Assembly: GCA_036936605.1 (NCBI GenBank)
Contig: JAUPFV010000005.1
Span: forward strand, 6,160,345 to 6,224,344
Direction of reading: 5' to 3'
DNA length: 64,000 nt
DNA from: Limnanthes douglasii subsp. nivea
Lineage: Eukaryota > Streptophyta > Magnoliopsida > Brassicales > Limnanthaceae
The position numbers were made by a program, and so were the translations under genes. This document shows, one piece after another, positions 59,689-64,000 of the stretch; the stretch's first letter is position 1; the number at the start of each line of letters is the position of its first letter. Below the pieces are notes generated by a model. That model searched no databases and had not been told where the DNA came from. It saw only the letters and a program-made list of their open reading frames with translations.

Positions 59689-60094
59689 TAATTTGATTAT
59701 GCATTACTTGTTTTTATCCCGTTGTGTCTACGAATACTTTTTTTTACTTTCACCTCGGTTTGTAATCGATACTCCCACGTTTTATTTATTTTTAAAATTC
59801 CATTTCATATAATTGTTGTAAAAACAAGTTGCATAAAACAATTAAATTGCTAGTTCCCTAAAAAATTACAATTTTATCAAAAAAAGTGTGCAAAAATTTA
59901 AAAATTCGGCACAGTGGCGGATTTTCGAACTGTGAACGCGTGATTTTGCACAAATTGCGAACTCCCACCACTACGATTTGGCAAAATCGCGAAGGTGGTG
60001 TTCGCAATTTTGTCAAATTACACGGGCCTGCATTCGCGAATCCGGCGTTTTACAAGTACCTATGTTCGCAATGTCCTCTGGAAATTTTGTTTTT

Positions 60095-60735
60095 TCAACA
60101 TTTTGTGACCTTCTCGACTCCAAAACTGATATTTTTTACCAACATCAAACATTATTCAAGTGGTCCTAATGATCTGAATTTTGTGGAAAAAAAAACTCAA
60201 AAAAGTTAAAAAAAACTACATCAAAGTAGCCTAAAATGGTCACATTTTGTGACCTTCCCGATTCCAAAACTGATTTTTCTTTTTACCAACATCAAACATT
60301 AGTCAAGTGGCCCTAATGATTTGAATTTTGTGGGAAAAAAAAACTCAAATAAGTTAAAAAAACTACATCAAAGTAGCCTAAAATGGTCACATTTTGTGAC
60401 CTTCCCGATTCCAAAACTGATTTTTCTTTTTACCAACATCAAACATTAGTCAAGTGGCCCTAATGATTTGAATTTTGTGGAAAAAAAAACTCCAAAAAGT
60501 TAAAAAAAACAACATCAAAGTTGCCTAAAATGGTCACATTTTGTGACCTTCCCGATTCCAAAACTGATTTTTCTTTTTACCAACATCAAACATTAGTCAA
60601 GTGGCCCTAATGATTTGAATTTTGTGAAGAAAAAAAAACTCCAAAAATTTAAAAAAAACGACATCAAAGTAGCCTAAAATGGTCACATTTTGTGACCTTC
60701 TCGACTCCAAAACTGATTTTTCTTTCTAATCTGAT
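60095..60735. repeat. 147-bp tandem repeat, about 4.3 copies
   Basis: Unit starts TTGTGACCTTCCCGATTCC at 60103, 60247, 60394, 60541 and 60690 (periods 144, 147, 147, 149). Inner copies are nearly identical, outer ones diverged, as expected from unequal exchange. Non-coding, 3' of the transposase. Confidence 0.95.
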
Positions 60736-61128
60736 TTTTTTTAAACCATTAATACTAATTTGAAGTATAAGATAAGATATATGAACCGACTAAAAACTAC
60801 TTAAAAGTAGGATATCGTTGTCAGACATGTAAGGATAACGTAATCTGGATGGGCGACTAATGTGATGACACATAATATATACAAAAATACACACATATGG
60901 AAGATAATTATTACAACCCACGTTGTTTAAATCAGGGTCTCATTATAGCGAAAGACAACATTGCATTCGAAATAGTATGATTTGAGCTATAATGAGATCT
61001 TATCCAAATATTAAACGCCCACCAAAATTGACTCGCCTCCTATAAAATGGGACATAAAATCTAAAATAATACGACACTTTTGCAACCTACCGCACGAACG
61101 AAAATTTAAAACTCGTTAACGTTTACAT

Positions 61129-61280
61129 ATGGAGTTTACGGCGGACGAAGATTACCACATGCTTCGAGCTGTGAAGATTGCACGCGAGATACTGGGGGAA
61201 GATTACCACATGCTTCGTGATGTAGTCTACCACAGTCATGTTCCAGACGGTAGCTGCTTCTTGCTTAATTTTAAAGGGTA
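61129..61280 (+). pseudogene. 5' fragment of a SANT-like gene, inverted copy
   Basis: Opens MEFTADEDYHMLRAVKIARE, then repeats part of itself (GEDYHMLR, a ~52-base local duplication) and soon stops. It lies antisense to the tail of the minus-strand relic. Confidence 0.6.
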
Positions 61281-61498
61281 GAAACAACAAGCGATCCATT
61301 GGTTTGCAAAAAATGTACCTCTCCTTGATTTGGTCACAGTTACGCACGACAAACCCTTCACTTCCTAAACGCCCGTAGTGTAGTACATATTACACAAGAC
61401 CAGCTCGAAAAACGCTTCGCTACTATCTACTCCCAACTCTCGGTGGGCAAGTTTCACTGCCTCGAGCAAATGGTAATCTTCATTAGGGGTAAACTCCA
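61210..61498 (-). pseudogene. SANT/Myb-like domain gene relic (copy 2)
   Basis: From the ATG at 61498: MEFTPNEDYHLLEAVKLAHR, EAFFELVLCNMYYTTG then TAG. After a frame change RNCDQIKERYIFCKPMD and IKQEAATVWNMTVVDYIT follow. Same order as the relic at 6495-6945 and the intact gene at 62345. A TATA box (minus strand TATAAATA, fwd 61537-61544) and a GCGGGAAC (fwd 61562-61569) lie upstream, as in front of the intact gene. Sequence after about 61210 is an inverted copy of the gene's own start. Confidence 0.6.
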
Positions 61499-61663
61499 TT
61501 GGTTAAATTGTTACTGTTCGAATAGTGCTTCGCGTCTATTTATACGGTCGTGGTTGTTTGGGCGGGAACTACATTAAAAGCAGATGTTTTTTGCGGCAAC
61601 TTTTTTAGGTGTCTCGTTATAGCGGAAAACCTGGTGATGGAAGTTTTGTTATAATGAGACCCC

Positions 61664-62210
61664 TACTATTATTGCACTGCAAAGTTATTGTACTTTTTTA
61701 AATATTAGGTGTCGCGTACTCATTCGTCCGTTTGGATTGCGGTATCCTATTCTTACAGGTGTTTGCATTATGTTTCAGTTTCTGATTCCGTTCATGTTGT
61801 CCGATATCGACTCTAAGACGTACAAAAATAATAATAATGTTTTTCTGATTTGATTTTGTGGGTGTTTGTGGTGGTCAGAGTTAAATGGTACTCCTAAGTA
61901 AAAGGAAGTAGATTCAACTTAATTTATTGGTTGCAGGATATAATATTAATTTAATTATTAATGGGTTTTAACCTAAGACGTTTTTGTTTTAAAATAGTAT
62001 ATAAAAACAAATTAAATAAAAAGTTAATCTATGATGATGGATTTGTTATCCATATATTAGTTAATTTATTATGATGATGGATTTGTTATCCATATAGTAG
62101 TTAACTTATTGGTTGCAGGATAACAAGACTACATAAAAAAATCTAAACAAATAGTAGTTCATCTGAATATTATAATATTCTATGGAAACATATGGAGGGA
62201 ATGAAGTGAA
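61664..62210. other. AT-rich intergenic DNA
   Basis: No gene. A short direct repeat (TATGATGATGGATTTGTTATCCATAT) occurs at about 62031 and 62070. Confidence 0.6.
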
Positions 62211-62212
62211 GG

Positions 62213-62304
62213 TTTCCCGCTTAAAAGAGATTTAAGCGGGAACAAAGACAACCTTTCCCGCTAACAAATTTTGAGCTGAACCACCCAGTTCGAGTTTATA
62301 AATA
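62213..62304 (+). promoter_or_regulatory. Promoter with E2F-like sites, hairpin and TATA box
   Basis: TTTCCCGC, the E2F consensus, occurs at 62213-62220 and 62254-62261, and its inverse GCGGGAA at 62236-62242. The first and the inverted site are the arms of a 12-bp hairpin (62214-62225 with 62231-62242, loop of 5). TATAAATA follows at 62297-62304, 41 bases before the ATG. E2F sites mark S-phase or replication genes in plants; binding here is inferred. Confidence 0.6.
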
Positions 62305-62344
62305 CTATAATCAGACTAAGAAACTAAACATTTAAGGTATAACA

Positions 62345-62788
62345 ATGTGTGATTCGGGCTGGAACGTAGACGAAGATGCAAGCCTCCTAAACGCATTTGA
62401 CATCGTGAGAGGTACAATGGAAGAGGAGGTTCATGGCTTCATCGATGCGGTCTTGTGCAGAATGTTCTTCAACCATGGTAGGGAGGCTTCCTGCCCAGGA
62501 TGTATGATGCCGCGACCACGCACACGCGAAGAAGTGTCCGAAAGGTTAGCTTACCTTAAAACAGTGACTTTACAAATCGAGTCACTTCCTTGGGAAGTCC
62601 GAACCAACCTCCGAAAGGTATTCGACATGGGATCGCAAAGTACAATCACGCCGGAGATGGTGTCGTATGCGACACAGTCGGAAGAGCAACCAATAGCAGA
62701 CGCAATAGCGAGCGCCGTTGAAACGTATTCAACTCCCGAAGGAAGTAGTGATTCAGATGGGTATGGAATGAACTATCCGACTCCATAG
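62345..62788 (+). CDS. SANT-like domain protein, 147 aa
   Basis: An intact frame with a good promoter. Residues 1-55: GWNVDEDASLLNAFDIVRG and FIDAVLCRMFFNHGR, an acidic Myb/SANT-type first helix region. Residues ~60-95: a C-x2-C pair in CPGCM, then RPRTREEVSERLAYLKTVT, matching the RNxDxxKxxY block of the relics at 6.5 and 61.3 kb. The C-terminal third is Ser/Glu-rich without domains. The three copies in one window suggest a dispersed family; related SANT-like proteins accompany plant DNA transposons, so this may be a transposon accessory or a host gene that was copied. DNA binding is inferred; no catalytic motif is seen. The next 300 bases hold no gene. Confidence 0.62.
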   Translation: MCDSGWNVDEDASLLNAFDIVRGTMEEEVHGFIDAVLCRMFFNHGREASCPGCMMPRPRTREEVSERLAYLKTVTLQIESLPWEVRTNLRKVFDMGSQSTITPEMVSYATQSEEQPIADAIASAVETYSTPEGSSDSDGYGMNYPTP

Positions 62789-63187
62789 AACTAAGTGTGC
62801 AATGCTGACTGAGGGTTAGTTTATCTACCGTTTGCTTTAATTTAGTTGCTTATGTATTTTTAATTATGCAATGCTTTTGATTAATGTGTGTAATTTCCTT
62901 ATGTATTTCTAATTATGCGAGAAATCTAGGTGTTATTGTTTAGGTGCTGTTGTTTTTAAGATACACATCATATAAGCAAAAGGAACAACTTAAGCAAAAC
63001 TAAAGCAAAAAAATAAGGTAGTATCAACTTATCCGAACAAAAGCGACAAATAAAGAACCAAAATCAATTCTATACAACCATGTCAACCAAAGCAACAACT
63101 AAAGCAAAGCAAAAAAATAAGGAGGTATCAAACAACCGTCCTGGTAGTCATATAATACAAATGCACTCAAACTCAATCGAACTGGCG
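62789..63187. other. Intergenic region between convergent genes
   Basis: 3' flanks of the SANT-like gene and of the mobile-domain gene. A/C-rich words such as AAAGCAAAAAAATAAGG repeat near 62999 and 63106. No other feature. Confidence 0.55.
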
Positions 63188-64000
63188 CTACTGGACCCCT
63201 AAAAGGTGACACTCATGTATCTCCCGACGCAAGTCCTCCACACTCATCGACTCCGCTCTAGAATCAACATCAGTCACACGATCGGAAAGCTGATACAGTC
63301 GTGCCTGATATGTCATCGCACTAGGGGGCTCTGGAACATGTAAAGCAAATGGACTAAGAATACTAAGATCAAGCAGAACGTACCATAGGTGGCCACTGAT
63401 CCATACATCGTACAAATTGGTCGTGCCAGAACCGCCTATAGTGTATCTGTCACCGCGAATCCTCGGGTCAACAACGTATGACTCCCATGATATCCACCTG
63501 GTCTCATCCCACGTGAAGCGCGTGTTCATACGCTTTCGCCTATGTGTTGGTAAAACAGTCTGCAGCGCCGGTGGTATGTACTGAACGTGCCCGAGCTGTC
63601 GAGCCACCCGAAGCGGATAGTACGCCTCAACTACGTCGAACGCCTTCAGCGTGTGGTCAATCCAAGCCACAAGCTGAAGAGGGAAATGAGCACGATGCGT
63701 CTGGTAAGGCATGAACCAAACCTGTGTCATATGTTAGTTAGTAATCTTAAAAAAAATGTAAGTAATAATAAATTAACGCTTTGGAAACAAATATAACAAA
63801 GCATTGTAACTCACATGGTTCTCCGTCAACGAAATCAGTCCATGTCGGATGTTAATCCGAGTCTCATCATCCGCACGAAACGGCGTCGGTACATATCGGC
63901 ACATGGTCGGCATAGAATAGTCGTAGTTCGTGTTAATCGTAGGCAAACATGTGGAGAAGTGATCGTATATCCACGTCTCCAACAAGGCAGTACAACCCGC
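63188..64000 (-). CDS. Plant mobile domain (PMD, MAIN-like) protein, 3' part; 5' end outside window
   Basis: Two exons: 63815-64000 (continuing beyond the window) and 63188-63721, separated by a 93-bp intron (63722-63814; donor GTGAGT, acceptor ACACAG). Splicing joins ...SLTENH to VWFMPYQTHRAHFP without a frame change. The motifs LETWIYDHFSTCLP, MCRYVPTPFR, INIRHGLISLTENH, MPYQTHRA and RVARQLGHVQYIPP are those of the aminotransferase-like plant mobile domain family (PF10536), related to MAIN/MAIL1 and the PP7-long-form homologues. MAIN-type proteins act in the nucleus in silencing and genome stability, and PMD domains also occur inside transposons, so host or transposon origin is open. Both visible exons are intact; the C-terminus ends GVQ. 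Confidence 0.85.

Larger units (their letters stand above)
56205..61663 (+). mobile_element. MULE with transposase-OTU fusion gene, decayed
   Basis: The unit includes a transposase pseudogene (56868-59688), 5' and 3' subterminal zones rich in CGAACGG/TTCGCAA palindromes (56535-56760 and 59928-60060), and a 147-bp tandem array. A shared 15-base word, GCTATAATGAGACCC or close variants, occurs at 56205 and 56226 (direct), 60935 (inverted), 60986 (direct), 61608 (inverted) and 61648 (direct). It is the likely terminal or subterminal motif, pairing for example 56226 with 60935. I could not find a convincing target duplication, so the exact ends are open. Confidence 0.6.
60935..61663. mobile_element. 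Fold-back element carrying SANT-like gene fragments
   Basis: Both ends carry local hairpins of GTCTCATTATAGC with its inverse (60935/60986 and 61608/61648). Between them two fragments of the same gene face each other: the plus-strand start MEFTADEDYHMLRAVK at 61129 and the minus-strand start MEFTPNEDYHLLEAVK at 61498. It may be the right end of the MULE or a separate insertion. Confidence 0.55.

Noticed and set aside
59886..60209. 107-codon plus-strand frame after the transposase
   Set aside because: Overlaps the CGAA-box zone and the first tandem repeat unit; no domain.
60095..60735. CRISPR-like array
   Set aside because: Unit is 147 bp of continuous tandem repeat without unique spacers; eukaryotic DNA.

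Overview
The window is nuclear DNA of a flowering plant, most likely a eudicot. The evidence is a group II intron fragment with plant mitochondrial ccmFC, Ty3/gypsy and Ty1/copia relics, a TRIM, MULE transposons, a tRNA-derived SINE and a plant mobile domain gene. The species cannot be named from sequence alone. Almost everything is transposon-derived; only three small host-like genes look potentially intact, at 8.4 kb (-), 62.3 kb (+) and 63.2-64.0 kb (-). Layout, left part: 1-~5735 is GC-richer mitochondrial DNA (a NUMT, or less likely an assembly join). It carries a plastid-type trnN(GUU), a double hairpin, and the 3' part of the ccmFC group II intron with a truncated exon 2. From ~5.7 to 10.1 kb is AT-rich DNA with a decayed SANT-like gene relic and a short conserved plant gene (PPxRGQIK type). 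From ~10.1 to 20.7 kb is a very old Tat-like Ty3/gypsy element, with pol on the minus strand and an antisense extra ORF on the plus strand. It contains a 1.6 kb tandem duplication whose junction is made of short templated pieces. From 22.5 to 25.1 kb is a decayed Ty1/copia pol (-). From 26 to 29.5 kb are diverged direct repeats and a SINE. Middle: 30193-48228 is a defective Tat-lineage Ty3/gypsy element (A), with TSD GTTAT, 673-bp LTRs, gag-pol on the minus strand and an antisense Transposase_28-type ORF on the plus strand. An Athila-like element (B, 33708-41368, TSD ggagc/ggaac) is nested in that antisense ORF. B has lost the gag core and RT-RNaseH-integrase core, and its ~2 kb LTRs carry a fragment of a plant AIG1/GIMAP-type GTPase gene. 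A 3.83-kb block spanning the B/A junction (38957-42790) is duplicated outside element A at 48478-52311. Right part: 52319-54860 is a decayed MULE transposase, interrupted cleanly by a 784-bp TRIM (TSD ATAAG) and by a ~30-bp minisatellite. A 1-kb TIR element (55031-56029) holds a perfect 18-bp-arm palindrome. From 56.2 to 61.7 kb is a MULE whose pseudogenised transposase is fused to an OTU-type cysteine protease domain, with subterminal palindromes and a 147-bp tandem repeat. A fold-back element with SANT-like gene fragments follows. The window ends with a SANT-like gene under a TATA promoter with E2F-like sites, and the 3' part of a plant mobile domain gene. Working relations: the transposons are nested in a readable order (Tat A, then Athila B into A, then duplication of the junction; MULE, then TRIM into MULE). 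The SANT-like family appears three times, which suggests it is a mobile-element accessory gene or is often captured.
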